Origin: Marinobacterium stanieri
Lineage (GTDB): Bacteria > Pseudomonadota > Gammaproteobacteria > Pseudomonadales > Balneatricaceae
Direction of reading: 5' to 3'
Length of the DNA stretch: 64,000 nt
Assembly: GCF_900155945.1 (NCBI RefSeq)
Contig: NZ_FTMN01000001.1
Coordinates: forward strand, 62,001-126,000
Numbering within the stretch: the first letter of the stretch is position 1; every line of letters starts with the position of its first letter. The translations under genes were made by a program, and so were the position numbers. The notes beneath the pieces are model-generated. The model made no database searches. It was not told where the DNA came from and saw nothing but the letters and a program-made list of their open reading frames with translations. Below, piece after piece: positions 1 through 9,590 of this stretch.

Positions 1-1301
1 CGCAGGTAAACGCTTTGCACACCGGAATGCTGCATCGCGGCTTCCAGCAACTGGGATACCGTAAAGACGCCGACGATAAAGCCCTTGAGCTCGCGGCTAC
101 TGGCCAGCAAATCATTGCCGCCAACAAAGCGATACACCGGCTGCAGTAACAACAGCCCGGGCTCATCCGGCGCCTGAGTCAGGTTGAGGATGCCGGTGGC
201 AACGGCTTGTCCCTGCGTCTGAGCCAGCAACACCCAGCGGCGTCGGTCTTCCCGGGAGTAGAGATTGAAGCCCAGCGCCGTCCGGTTGGCACGCAGGGGT
301 TCAACGAACTGTACCGGAATCAGCATATCCTGCTGCTGTATCGGGCCACCGTAGATGGCGTACTCCGGCATTTCCAATAGCTGTGCCGTTTCCCGCTCAA
401 ATGCAGCACGGTCTTCACCTTTTACCAGTGGATCCCAGGAATAGGCGCGCAACCCCGGACTACTCTCAAGCGCTGGCCCGACCAGCTTGGCAAACTGCTG
501 TGGCGTAAGATCCGTAGTTTTGGTCAGTTCCTGGCCCAGCCGCATCAGCTCACTGAGATTCTTTTGCACCAGCGACTGGATACGCGCCTCGATCAGCTGC
601 GCATCCTGTCGAAAGCTGGTTTGCAACAAACCCGACAGGTGCACCAGATAGATCTGGTTGACCACCAGTGCAGCCAGCAGGATGCCGCTCAGCCTCAGAG
701 GCAGCAGTCGTGCGCCCCTGCCCTGTTTTCTGTTGGCAAGGGAGAACAGCGACAGAAACAGAGGTGTACCCAGAATCACCCCGAAGCTGTCACCCAGCCA
801 CCAACTCAGCCAATCAAGCAGCAAACCCAAACTGCCGCTGGAATCATTGATAAAGGTAACGGACAGGGTGCCCACGGTCGCATTGATTGTGCATGTCAGC
901 AGACCGCCGTAGAGCAGATAAAGCAGCATCCAACGCTCACGCTTTGGTGCCAGTGGATTGACTTCAAAACGGTTGATCAGATGAGCTGCGAGCGCCGTCT
1001 GCAACATGGCGCCCGATGCAATCATGGCAGCTGTTATCACATGTGAAATGTCGGGAGTTGTCGATAATGCGGGGATGAGGATGTTGGCCGTAAGGCTGCC
1101 CAGACCAATGCCTGGCAAATAGCGTAAACCGCCTTTGAGAACAGCTGCCAACCCAAGTCCGGCCGGGAGCCAAAGGGGAACGATCTGCTCATGCAGCCCG
1201 GTGTTGAGCAGGGCAACCCCCAGCGCAGCATAGCCAAGGGCCAGAAACAGATTCAATATCAGGGTGCGCAAGGTCACACCATTGGCTACGGACAGGGTCA
1301 C
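1..1301 (-). CDS. MASE1/CHASE membrane sensor protein, 5'-partial view (runs off left edge)
   Basis: An open frame without stops runs leftward off the window, so about 433 N-terminal codons are visible. GTG at 1301 is the only ordinary start: an in-frame TGA lies at 1337-1335 and no ATG or TTG occurs between. The first ~220 residues are a string of hydrophobic segments with MASE1-like motifs (LWLPAGLGLA; WWLGDSFGVILGTPL). A soluble, presumably periplasmic, CHASE-like stretch follows (ALGFNLYSREDRRRW, LLQPVYRFVGG). In known proteins this pair sits in front of GGDEF/EAL or histidine-kinase output domains, but the output lies outside the window, so enzyme activity cannot be assigned. It lies 116 bases downstream of another c-di-GMP protein on the same strand and may be cotranscribed with it. 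The ligand is unknown. Confidence 0.8.
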   Translation of the reverse strand, partial: MTLSVANGVTLRTLILNLFLALGYAALGVALLNTGLHEQIVPLWLPAGLGLAAVLKGGLRYLPGIGLGSLTANILIPALSTTPDISHVITAAMIASGAMLQTALAAHLINRFEVNPLAPKRERWMLLYLLYGGLLTCTINATVGTLSVTFINDSSGSLGLLLDWLSWWLGDSFGVILGTPLFLSLFSLANRKQGRGARLLPLRLSGILLAALVVNQIYLVHLSGLLQTSFRQDAQLIEARIQSLVQKNLSELMRLGQELTKTTDLTPQQFAKLVGPALESSPGLRAYSWDPLVKGEDRAAFERETAQLLEMPEYAIYGGPIQQQDMLIPVQFVEPLRANRTALGFNLYSREDRRRWVLLAQTQGQAVATGILNLTQAPDEPGLLLLQPVYRFVGGNDLLASSRELKGFIVGVFTVSQLLEAAMQHSGVQSVYL

Positions 1302-1417
1302 ATTAATACTCGGATGCCACCAAATTCGGCTCGGTCATCCGATGCTACACAAATTGACGCTAACAAACCACATTTACTCGACACGATAGCGACCGTTCAT
1401 ACTACTTTTGTCGCAAA

Positions 1418-4400
1418 TCAACACTTGTACGAGATCAAAAAATCTTCAAGTTCATTAACTGGCAGAGGCTTACTGCGCAAATATCCCTGGAATTGATGAC
1501 AGCCCAGACGCTCAAGCTCCTCTAGCTGATCACTGGTCTCGACCCCTTCAGCCAGCACAGTCAGACCCAGTTTATGGCCCAGTACGATAATGGTTTCGAC
1601 CACCGCACTGGCCTCACGGCTGGTGAGCAGATCATCAGTGAAGGACTTGTCGATTTTAAGAACATCGATGGGGAAGCGCTTAAGGTAGGCCAGTGATGAG
1701 TAGCCGGTGCCAAAGTCATCAATGGCCATGCGCACGCCCAGCTGCCGCAGCTCATGCAGCATTTTCTCCGGGCTGACCGCCGCCGACATGAGCACGCCCT
1801 CGGTCAACTCAACCTCCAATAGCCGCGGAGGTATACCGGTTTCATCCAGGGCACCGGCTACAATCTCGACCAGGTCATGGTACAGCAGCTGCTGGGCCGA
1901 TACGTTGATCGCCACACGCGGCGTAATAATCCCCCGTCCACGCCAGTCTGCCAACTGGCGACAGGCTTCAAGCACAACCCAGCGGCCAATACTGCCGATC
2001 AAATTGCTCTGTTCGGCAACGGGTATGAAGTCCGCAGGCGAAATAAGCCCTTCTTCCGGATCCTGCCAACGAATCAGGGCCTCCAACCCGGTCATGGCAC
2101 CGGTTTCAATATCCCACTGTGGCTGGTAATAGAGGCTCAGTTCACCATGCTCAAGGGCGTAACGAAGACGGCGCTCCATATCGAGTCGACGGCGGGCACT
2201 GCTGGTCAGGTCATCACTGAAGAAACTCAGACTGCCACGCTGCTCCTTGGCCTTGAACAGGGCTGCATCGGCCTGCTGCAGAACCTCTGCCGGACTGTCC
2301 GTACTGCCATCAACCATGCTGATACCCAGGCTCACACTGCTTCTGACTTCAACACCATCCCCCAGTACAAACCCCGTATCCAGCTGACGCATCAAATCAT
2401 CAGCCACCGCCGCGGCCTGCTCACTGCCACCAATATCCTCAAGCAGCACGGCAAACTCATCGCCGCCAAGCCGGAACAGGCTGTCTTCTTCCCTGATTCG
2501 TGTCTTGAAACGCTGAACCACCTGGACCAACAGCTTATCTCCTTCCAGGTGACCCAGGCTGTCATTAATATCCTTAAAGTTGTCCAGGTCAGCCATCAAA
2601 AGTGCAGAGCGGCGCTTGTGTCGACGGTTGTACTGAATGCAGTTCCCCAAACGGCTGAACAGCAGGTGGCGATTGGGCAACTCGGTGAGACTGTCATAGT
2701 TACTCAGAAACTCGATCTGCGACTCATTTTTCTTCAGCCGTGTCAGGTCTGTGTAGACGCCGACATAGTGGGTGATATCACCCTGGCTGTCTTTTACCTG
2801 GCTGATACTCAACAGCGCCGGAAACGAATCCCCGCCTTTACGTCGCGATATGATTTCCCCTTGCCAATGTCCCTCAGATTCAAGTGTTCGCAATATTTCG
2901 GCATAGAAAGCCGGTGCATGCAGGCCCGAACGAAGTACGCTGGGCGTCTGGTTCAGCAGATCCGCTTCCGTCCAGTCGAACATTTCCGTGAAAGCCGGAT
3001 TCACTTGAACAATGCGTTGATGCGCATCGGTGATAATCACCCCTTCACGGGTACTGTTCACGACAGCCGCTGCTTGACGCAGGCGGCTCTCTTGCACCTG
3101 CCGCTCGGTCACATCAACCAGCACACCTTCAAACCCCACTACATCACCCTCTTCGTTGGTGATGATATGGGTATGATCATCTACCCAATGGACCTGCTGG
3201 TCAGGCAGAACCATACGGTACAGTTGCGAGTATTCAAGCGCGCCATGATCAAGGTGACTTGCCACTTCGGCGGCGATGCGTTCCCGGTCCTCGGGGTGTA
3301 TCAACTCTTCAAACACATTGCTGTCGTGGAGAATATCCTCAGGGCTGACACCCCAGCGGCGGATATTGTCGGAGACAAACCTGACTGGCCAGCCTGGCGC
3401 ATTATCCCAACGCACCAGGACAAAGGGGCTGGAGTTGATCACCTGATTGGCCACTTCCAGTGCCTTGTCACGCTGAATGGAATCAAGCGCAAACCCGATA
3501 TCACTGGCCATTTCTTCCAGAGTTTGCACCAGGCGCTCGCCAAAGAACGCCGTTTCGCCGGAGTAAAGCGTTAGGTTGGCGAAAATCCTGCCATTTTTTC
3601 GAATCGGCAGCGCAATGGCTGAGCGACACTGAAAACGCTTGGTGAAATCCAGCCAGGGCGCATAATCAGGGCTGTTCAGGCTATCGTTCTCAACTACCGT
3701 TCGCTCTTCGACCAGCGCCTTCTCGCTGAGCCCCCGGCCAGGGTGACGCTGAAAGAGAGCGAACAGGTCATCAAATCCCTGATCAACATTACTTTTGCCG
3801 GCATGTGCCAGAACTGTTTGCAGATGACGCTGTTCATTACAGCTACCCACCCAGGCAAACGTAAGCGAATCCAGCGTGACCGCTATATCACAGGCGGACT
3901 GGAGCACCTCTTGCTCTGAACGACTGTACAGTATCAACTGATTAATCTGTGACAGCATGTTGTAAAGGCTGGTCTCACGACGGAGCAAGCGCTGCTGATG
4001 ATGCTCCTGCGTCAAATCCTGCACCATGCCGACAATAAATTCGGGAACACCCTCTCGGGTATTGATCAGCCGCACCGATATTCGCACCGGAATTGCGTCT
4101 CCCGAGGCGCTCATGAAGCGCTTTTCAAGCTGGTAACAGTCAATTTCCCCTGCCATGAGCTGCGCAAAGATGCCTTCATCATCGGCAAGATCATCTGGAT
4201 GGGTCAGTTCCTGCCAGCTCAGGGCATACAGCTGATCTGCGCTATACCCCAGCATGTGCAGCAACTGTTCGTTGACCCGAATCCAGCGGCCAGTGTTCGG
4301 GTCTGCCAACGCCATGCCCACAAACGGCAGCTCAAAGAAATGCGTCATCAAGTCTTCTCGTCGAGATACCTCCTGGCTCAGGTGCTCATCGAAACGGGAT

Positions 4401-4822
4401 GCGAGCTTTTGCCGGTAGACCGCCAGCAGAAATAAAACGATCCCGGCAGCGACAACACCTGCCAAAAGCAATCCAACCCAATGAGGTACTAACAGTGTGT
4501 CAGCAAGAAAATGACTGAGGGGGCCACCGAGCAAGGGCGCTGAAAGGACCAGCAATAATCCTGACAGCAAAATGGGGAGATCAAAGCGGCCGGTTTCCGG
4601 GCTTGCCTGACCTGACTTGCTTGTACGTAACAGCGCAAAATAGAAAAACAGCGCTGTCACTACAATGAACAGGCTGCCCTTGACCCGACTAATGGTCGCA
4701 AACAGATCAGTATTTTCGCCGGTGAGATAGGCAACCAGAGAATCTGATCCATGAATCCAGAGCAGACCAAAGGCCACGTACAAGGCGACATATTCAAGCA
4801 ATTTATAGGGGCGCTGGCGCAC
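1418..4822 (-). CDS. Membrane-anchored PAS/GAF GGDEF-EAL protein (c-di-GMP turnover)
   Basis: Bifunctional-type c-di-GMP protein. Order: N-terminal membrane segments (WIHGSDSLV and two hydrophobic helices), PAS, GAF-like, two more PAS units, GGDEF near residue 780 (RLGGDEFAVLL), EAL near 915 (GLEALIRW). The diguanylate cyclase signature is intact and an RxxD inhibitory site (REED) lies five residues before it. EAL-domain motifs (IDDFGTGYSSL, KIDKSF, AEGVET) are also intact, so both synthesis and hydrolysis are possible and the net activity cannot be read from sequence. The frame extends upstream to a TTG at 4876 without a Shine-Dalgarno site. I prefer GTG at 4822, preceded by AAGGAG with a 6-base spacer. 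It lies just downstream of the SDR gene on the same strand. The signal sensed by the PAS/GAF units is unknown. Confidence 0.9.
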   Translation of the reverse strand: MRQRPYKLLEYVALYVAFGLLWIHGSDSLVAYLTGENTDLFATISRVKGSLFIVVTALFFYFALLRTSKSGQASPETGRFDLPILLSGLLLVLSAPLLGGPLSHFLADTLLVPHWVGLLLAGVVAAGIVLFLLAVYRQKLASRFDEHLSQEVSRREDLMTHFFELPFVGMALADPNTGRWIRVNEQLLHMLGYSADQLYALSWQELTHPDDLADDEGIFAQLMAGEIDCYQLEKRFMSASGDAIPVRISVRLINTREGVPEFIVGMVQDLTQEHHQQRLLRRETSLYNMLSQINQLILYSRSEQEVLQSACDIAVTLDSLTFAWVGSCNEQRHLQTVLAHAGKSNVDQGFDDLFALFQRHPGRGLSEKALVEERTVVENDSLNSPDYAPWLDFTKRFQCRSAIALPIRKNGRIFANLTLYSGETAFFGERLVQTLEEMASDIGFALDSIQRDKALEVANQVINSSPFVLVRWDNAPGWPVRFVSDNIRRWGVSPEDILHDSNVFEELIHPEDRERIAAEVASHLDHGALEYSQLYRMVLPDQQVHWVDDHTHIITNEEGDVVGFEGVLVDVTERQVQESRLRQAAAVVNSTREGVIITDAHQRIVQVNPAFTEMFDWTEADLLNQTPSVLRSGLHAPAFYAEILRTLESEGHWQGEIISRRKGGDSFPALLSISQVKDSQGDITHYVGVYTDLTRLKKNESQIEFLSNYDSLTELPNRHLLFSRLGNCIQYNRRHKRRSALLMADLDNFKDINDSLGHLEGDKLLVQVVQRFKTRIREEDSLFRLGGDEFAVLLEDIGGSEQAAAVADDLMRQLDTGFVLGDGVEVRSSVSLGISMVDGSTDSPAEVLQQADAALFKAKEQRGSLSFFSDDLTSSARRRLDMERRLRYALEHGELSLYYQPQWDIETGAMTGLEALIRWQDPEEGLISPADFIPVAEQSNLIGSIGRWVVLEACRQLADWRGRGIITPRVAINVSAQQLLYHDLVEIVAGALDETGIPPRLLEVELTEGVLMSAAVSPEKMLHELRQLGVRMAIDDFGTGYSSLAYLKRFPIDVLKIDKSFTDDLLTSREASAVVETIIVLGHKLGLTVLAEGVETSDQLEELERLGCHQFQGYLRSKPLPVNELEDFLISYKC

Positions 4823-4882
4823 TGTGTACTCCTTCACTTTGCACTCAGGGGACACCACTTGTCCTGCCGCTTTCAAGGCGGA

Positions 4883-5581
4883 TTACCAGGGAATCGCTGA
4901 TCCTTGATAGTCCAGAAAAGTACCACTTTGAGCAGGTTGCAAATCGGCCAGCACCTCCCTCAAACCACTGACGCTTTCTTCAACTGTAATCAACGCATTG
5001 GGCCCACCCATGTCAGTTTGCACCCAGCCCGGATGCAATGCCACTACTTTGATGCCAGCACCTTCAAGGTCGATCGACAGACTTTTCACCGCCTGATTCA
5101 GCGCCGTCTTGGAACTGCGGTAGTAGTAACCGCCACCCGAGCCATTATCGGCAATACTGCCCACCTTACTGCTCAAGAAAGCGATCGTCTTATGCTTGCT
5201 GGCAGCCACACGGGGATACAGGGCTTGCGCCAGCATCAAAGGACTGAGTGTGTTGGTTTCCAACACCTGACGCCAAAGCTCACGCTCCAGGTTGCCAAAT
5301 GTAACGCCCTTGGGTCCGTAATACCCCGCATTGTTGATCAAGACATCCAGCGTGGCATCGCCCAAGACTCGATCCAGCGCTTTGATCTGACCATCTTTGG
5401 TGACGTCCAGCGTATGCAGGTCTATCTGTTCAGGAAAACGTGCCTCAAGTGCCAGCAAATCTTCAGCGTGAACCAGGTCACGACAACAGGCATGCACATG
5501 CCAACCATCCCTGGCGTACTGGTAGGCAAACTCAAGACCCAAACCACGGCCACAGCCGGTAATCAGCACTGTTCCAGACAT
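4883..5581 (-). CDS. Short-chain dehydrogenase/reductase (C-factor-like)
   Basis: Classical SDR of about 232 residues. The glycine-rich nucleotide-binding motif TGCGRGLG is near the N-terminus, NNAG lies in the middle, the catalytic Ser is in FLSSKVGS and the active-site pair is in YYRSSK (YxxxK). It should be a cytoplasmic NAD(P)(H)-dependent oxidoreductase. The substrate is unknown, and resemblance to the small C-signal/carbonyl-reductase type of SDR is only a family-level guess. ATG 5581 is chosen over the preceding TTG 5584; a GGAGGAGGA stretch lies just upstream. It is transcribed toward the GGDEF/EAL gene (gap of about 60 bases using start 4822) and diverges from the glycosyltransferase gene. 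Confidence 0.88.
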   Translation of the reverse strand: MSGTVLITGCGRGLGLEFAYQYARDGWHVHACCRDLVHAEDLLALEARFPEQIDLHTLDVTKDGQIKALDRVLGDATLDVLINNAGYYGPKGVTFGNLERELWRQVLETNTLSPLMLAQALYPRVAASKHKTIAFLSSKVGSIADNGSGGGYYYRSSKTALNQAVKSLSIDLEGAGIKVVALHPGWVQTDMGGPNALITVEESVSGLREVLADLQPAQSGTFLDYQGSAIPW

Positions 5582-5692
5582 CAACAGTCCTCCTCCATAG
5601 ATACAGTCTTAGTCAAGCAGTGGATTACCCTTCTGACAAGTGACACCCGCTTCTGGCACAATCCCTCACCCACCCGAAACAGAGACCTTTGC

Positions 5693-6790
5693 ATGCGCAT
5701 CCTGTTGCTCTCGGCCTACGACGCAATGAGCCATCGTTACTGGCGCCAGGGACTGGTAAAAGCCTTTCCTGAACACCAGTGGACCATACTGAGCCTGCCG
5801 CCTCGCTACTTTGCCTGGCGTATCCGTGGCAACAGCCTGAGCTGGGCATTCAACGAGCGGGCAACGCTGGAGCAGCCCTATGATCTTATCGTTGCAACCT
5901 CCATGGTGGACCTGACCGGGCTCAAGGGTTTGGTGCCTGCCCTGGCAAATATCCCAACGCTGGTGTATTTCCACGAGAATCAGTTTGCCTACCCGGAATC
6001 AGCCCATGCCGTCAAAAGTGTCGAGCCGCAAATCCTGAATCTTTACAACGCCCTGGCTGCAGACCGCATCGTATTCAACTCGGCATTCAATCGCGATACG
6101 CTGCTGCAAGGGGCCCGAAAACTGCTGCACAAGCTGCCGGACCAGGTACCGCCTGACCTGGTGGCATTAATCGAGCAAAAGTCAGAGGTCATTCCGGTAC
6201 CCTTGCCCGCCGAGGTATTTTGCCCCTCCAAACCCTCTACAGGTCCGCTGGAGCTCGTGTGGAACCATCGCTGGGAATATGACAAAGGCCCCGAGCTTCT
6301 CAAGGCTGCCGTAGAGCAGATGCTGGCGGCAAACCTGGACTTCAGACTGAACCTGGTTGGCCAGCAGTTCAGACACACGCCGGCGGTATTCGAAGACATT
6401 AGGCAATTGCTTGAACAGCACCAGAAGCTGGGCCGCTGGGGACATGTTGAGTCCATACAGGAGTACCGAGCCCTGCTACAAGGCAGCGATGCAGTGCTGT
6501 CCACGGCCCTGCACGATTTCCAGGGTATCGCCGTGTTAGAGGGTGTTGCGGCAGGCTGCACACCGGTGGTGCCAGACCGCCTGGCCTACCGGGAATTGTT
6601 TGCAGAAGAGTATCGATACAGTGAACAGGGTGAAGCCATCAGTCTGACTAAATCGCTTGAGCAACTGGCAGCGCTGAAAGAGGCTGGCCAGGCGCTGCCT
6701 TGCCCCGACATTGAGCACCTGGGCTGGAACGCCCTGCGCCCCCAATATGCCAGAGCGTTCAACGAGAGCGTTATGCAACAGAGTCGCTAG
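5693..6790 (+). CDS. DUF3524 glycosyltransferase (queuosine-tRNA mannosyltransferase family)
   Basis: A 365-residue GT-B glycosyltransferase. It starts MRILLLSAYDAMSHRYW and carries VYFHENQFAYP, then a C-terminal donor-binding half with WNHRWEYDKGPE and VLEGVAAGCTPVVP. These match the DUF3524 family, whose animal members transfer mannose to queuosine in tRNA-Asp. By extension the bacterial protein may glycosylate queuosine or another small nucleoside, but that is inference and the bacterial substrate is not established from this sequence. ATG 5693 is used because the frame upstream overlaps the divergent SDR gene and codes for nothing family-like. The 3' end overlaps the anti-sigma gene tail-to-tail by 4 bases. 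Confidence 0.82.
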   Translation: MRILLLSAYDAMSHRYWRQGLVKAFPEHQWTILSLPPRYFAWRIRGNSLSWAFNERATLEQPYDLIVATSMVDLTGLKGLVPALANIPTLVYFHENQFAYPESAHAVKSVEPQILNLYNALAADRIVFNSAFNRDTLLQGARKLLHKLPDQVPPDLVALIEQKSEVIPVPLPAEVFCPSKPSTGPLELVWNHRWEYDKGPELLKAAVEQMLAANLDFRLNLVGQQFRHTPAVFEDIRQLLEQHQKLGRWGHVESIQEYRALLQGSDAVLSTALHDFQGIAVLEGVAAGCTPVVPDRLAYRELFAEEYRYSEQGEAISLTKSLEQLAALKEAGQALPCPDIEHLGWNALRPQYARAFNESVMQQSR

Positions 6791-6978
6791 CGCTCACCGT
6801 CCTTACCATCCCGGGAGCGGGCGGATGCCAGATCGTGCAGCACCTTGAACTGGGTGTTGCATTTGCGGCAGTGCCGGCACATGAACAGATGCATGCGCAG
6901 GCTCATTTTCTCGCTGGCCGAAAGCTCTCTATCCAGCTGTTGTGACATCAGTTCAGTGGCGCGCTTACAGGACTGCAT
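6787..6978 (-). CDS. Small zinc-finger anti-sigma factor (zf-HC2 type)
   Basis: A 63-residue soluble protein with the H-x3-C-x2-C zinc anti-sigma signature (HLFMCRHC) and a further Cys two residues on. It has no membrane segment, so it would be a cytoplasmic ZAS-type regulator. The start overlaps the 3' end of the upstream ECF sigma gene by 14 bases, the usual sigma/anti-sigma pairing with translational coupling. It should bind and silence that sigma factor; zinc ligation through the Cys residues suggests redox or metal responsiveness, which is inference. It meets the glycosyltransferase gene tail-to-tail. Confidence 0.85.
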   Translation of the reverse strand: MQSCKRATELMSQQLDRELSASEKMSLRMHLFMCRHCRKCNTQFKVLHDLASARSRDGKDGER

Positions 6979-7576
6979 TGTTATCCTCCTTACTGAACCA
7001 GCCGTTTTCCAGGCAGGCTCTAAGCTTCAGACGTGCACGATGCAGAATGACCCAGCAGTTCTGCTCGCTAATCGCCAGCGCGTCACAGATTTCACTGGTC
7101 TCAAGCCCCATCAGCTCTCGCATGGAGAATACCCGCGCCGTGCTTTCCGGCAGGTGCAACACGCAAAAATCGAACACCTGCCAGAAACCATCCTGCATAC
7201 AGGCCTGCTCGGGTTCGCTCCAGGCCTTGGGACGTGCCGCAGGTAGCCAGTGCGCACGGGGGTTGAACAACCCGTCCACCTCCGGCATGTCATCGGGATC
7301 AAACCCCGTGGTTTGCTCACGGCTGCGGTGACGTATCTCATCGATCAACTTATGCTTGAGAATGCCAAACACCCAGGTTTCCAGTTGCGCCGAGCCGGTA
7401 AACCGGTCCAACCCTTCCCAGGCAGCAACCAGAGATTCCTGCACCAGATCTTCCGCCTGCGCCTGATCGCCCAATTGCAGACGGGCAAACGCCAGCAAGC
7501 GTGGACGCACCTCGGCCAGCCGGCGCTGGACCTCTTCTGTCTGTGACTCACTTACAGGTACGGACCCCTTCCCCAC
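6965..7576 (-). CDS. ECF (sigma-70 family) RNA polymerase sigma factor
   Basis: A protein of about 203 residues. The region-2 sequence (LGDQAQAEDLVQESLVAAW, WVFGILKHKLIDEIRHR) and the region-4 helix-turn-helix (MRELMGLETSEICDALAISEQNCWVILHRARLKLR) are plain. A longer than usual linker (FNPRAHWLPAARPKAW) separates sigma2 from sigma4. The frame extends to ATG 7594 with no ribosome site; GTG 7576 has GGAGG seven bases upstream and is preferred. It is paired with the overlapping zinc anti-sigma gene. The regulon cannot be inferred, and no -35/-10 repeats typical of autoregulation were identified. Confidence 0.88.
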   Translation of the reverse strand: MGKGSVPVSESQTEEVQRRLAEVRPRLLAFARLQLGDQAQAEDLVQESLVAAWEGLDRFTGSAQLETWVFGILKHKLIDEIRHRSREQTTGFDPDDMPEVDGLFNPRAHWLPAARPKAWSEPEQACMQDGFWQVFDFCVLHLPESTARVFSMRELMGLETSEICDALAISEQNCWVILHRARLKLRACLENGWFSKEDNNAVL

Positions 7577-7813
7577 TCTCCTGCCTCCAGCCATTTACTG
7601 TCGATAACAGGCAACAACAGCCTGACGTTTTCACTCAAGTGTACCAACTCTTGCTCTCTGTGCCTGCAACAGCGGGCCTTGCGGCAAGAGTTCGAGGCAT
7701 GGCTCCAGAACCCTGTTACTGTCTGTCGCAGTAACGGCAGAATCCTTACAGGGTTTGCCCCCTTCACGCACAGCTTTTAAGATGCCGCCTTGTTTGAGTA
7801 TCAGGATTCCGGC

Positions 7814-9589
7814 ATGCCAGCGCAAACACCGCCAGCTTTCACATTACGTGACTATCAGCAGGATGCGGTTACCGCCACTTTGAAGCACTTTCGCACCAGT
7901 GATGACCCCGCCGTCATTGTGCTGCCAACCGGCGCCGGCAAAAGCCTGGTCATTGCCGAACTTGCACGGCTGGCACGACGCCGTATCCTGGTGATCACCC
8001 ATGTCCGCGAACTGGTGGAACAGAACCACGCCAAATATGCGGCACTGGGACTGGAAGCCGGTATTTTTTCTGCCGGGCTTGGGCGCAAGGAATTCAGCCA
8101 TCAGGTAACCTTTGCCAGCGTACAATCCATTTCACGCAACCTGGCACACTTTGCCGATCAATTCTCGCTGCTGATCATCGATGAATGCCACCGTGTCAGC
8201 GAGGATGAAAACAGCCAGTATCAGCAGGTTATTGCGCACCTGCGCGAGCACAACCCCGGCCTTAAGGTACTGGGGTTAACGGCAACCCCTTACCGTCTCG
8301 GCTACGGCTGGATCTATCGCAGCCATTACCGCGGTTTTGTGCGTAGCGAAGAGCCCCGTGTGTTCGACCAGTGCATCTTCGAACTGCCTCTGAGCCATAT
8401 GATCCGCAACGGCTACCTGACACCACCTGAAGTGGTTGATGCCGCTATCGCCCATTATGATTTTTCGTCGCTCATGCCATCTGACAGTGGCCACTACCCG
8501 GAGCGTGAGCTGAACAGCCTTCTGGCCAAGCACCCTCGCGTCACCCGCGCCATCTGCGAGCAAATAGAAGAGCTGTCGCAAAGCCGACAGGGTGTCATGG
8601 TATTCGCGGCTACGGTCGAACATGCCCACGAGATCGGCAGCTATCTGCCCCCCGGGCAAACAGCCGTCATTACTGGCGAGACACCGGGGGATGAGCGTGA
8701 GCAGCTGATCCACCGGTTCAAGGCCCGTGAACTCAAGTTTCTGGTGAATGTGGCGGTACTCACTACCGGGTTTGATGCGCCGCACGTGGACCTGATTGCC
8801 ATTTTGAGACCCACTGCTTCAGTCAGTCTCTACCAGCAAATTGTCGGACGCGGCCTGCGGCTGAGCGAAGGCAAGGAGAACTGCCTGGTCATCGACTATG
8901 CCGGCAACGGCTTTAACCTGCACCACCCCGAAGTAGGCACACCCAAACCCTCTGCCGATTCCGAGCCGGTCCAGGTATTCTGCCCCGGCTGTGGTTTTGC
9001 CAATATTTTCTGGGGCAAAACCGATGACAACGGCCAGGTGATCGAACACTTCGGCCGCCGCTGCCAGGGCCTGCTGGAAATGGAGGGTGAAAAACCACAG
9101 CAGTGTGACTACCGCTTTCGCTTCAAGGAGTGTCCCCACTGCGGCGCGGAGAATGATATTGCCGCACGTTACTGTCAAACCTGTAACGAAGCGATTATTG
9201 ACCCGGACGACCTGCTCAAGCGTGCGCTCCAACTTAAAGATGCCCGTGTAATCCGTTGCGCTGGCATCAGCCTGAGCGCCTCAGGTGAGTGCCTGACGCT
9301 GACGTACCACGAAGAACAGGGTGAAGAGCTGCGAGAGCGCTTCCACCTGGACCGGCCCGCCCAGCGCGCCCTGTTCAACAAGCTCTTTGGTCGTCGCTGC
9401 GGCAACGGCGAGTCGCCTCGCCAGTTCAAAACCGCGCAGGAAGCCGTGAATGCCGAAGCATTGCTGCCCTCGCCGGACTTTGTTATTGCCCGGCAAGCAG
9501 GCAAGAAAGGCCGCCAGGGCGGCTATTGGCAGGTGCGTGAGCGCCTGTTTGATTACCAGGGCGCGTACCGCAGGGCCAATGAGATGTGA
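7814..9589 (+). CDS. radD: RadD-type DEAD/DEAH-box helicase
   Basis: A superfamily 2 helicase of 591 residues, close to E. coli RadD/YejH in length and order. It has Walker [13 protein letters not shown] box IIDECHR, motif [13 protein letters not shown] and C-terminal helicase motif [10 protein letters not shown]. The zinc-ribbon tail ([13 protein letters not shown] ... [18 protein letters not shown]) is characteristic of RadD. The E. coli protein helps cells survive DNA damage by promoting RecA-dependent strand exchange. ATG 7814 has AGGA seven bases upstream; an earlier TTG at 7790 has none. It is transcribed alone and ends 1 base before the convergent nnrS. Confidence 0.93.
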   Translation: MPAQTPPAFTLRDYQQDAVTATLKHFRTSDDPAVIVLPTGAGKSLVIAELARLARRRILVITHVRELVEQNHAKYAALGLEAGIFSAGLGRKEFSHQVTFASVQSISRNLAHFADQFSLLIIDECHRVSEDENSQYQQVIAHLREHNPGLKVLGLTATPYRLGYGWIYRSHYRGFVRSEEPRVFDQCIFELPLSHMIRNGYLTPPEVVDAAIAHYDFSSLMPSDSGHYPERELNSLLAKHPRVTRAICEQIEELSQSRQGVMVFAATVEHAHEIGSYLPPGQTAVITGETPGDEREQLIHRFKARELKFLVNVAVLTTGFDAPHVDLIAILRPTASVSLYQQIVGRGLRLSEGKENCLVIDYAGNGFNLHHPEVGTPKPSADSEPVQVFCPGCGFANIFWGKTDDNGQVIEHFGRRCQGLLEMEGEKPQQCDYRFRFKECPHCGAENDIAARYCQTCNEAIIDPDDLLKRALQLKDARVIRCAGISLSASGECLTLTYHEEQGEELRERFHLDRPAQRALFNKLFGRRCGNGESPRQFKTAQEAVNAEALLPSPDFVIARQAGKKGRQGGYWQVRERLFDYQGAYRRANEM

Positions 9590-9590
9590 G

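Noticed and set aside
1877-3574. Long rightward open frame (about 565 codons) opposite the GGDEF/EAL gene
   Set aside because: It is antisense to a clear PAS/GGDEF/EAL protein, its translation shows no family pattern, and it arises from codon bias of the real gene.
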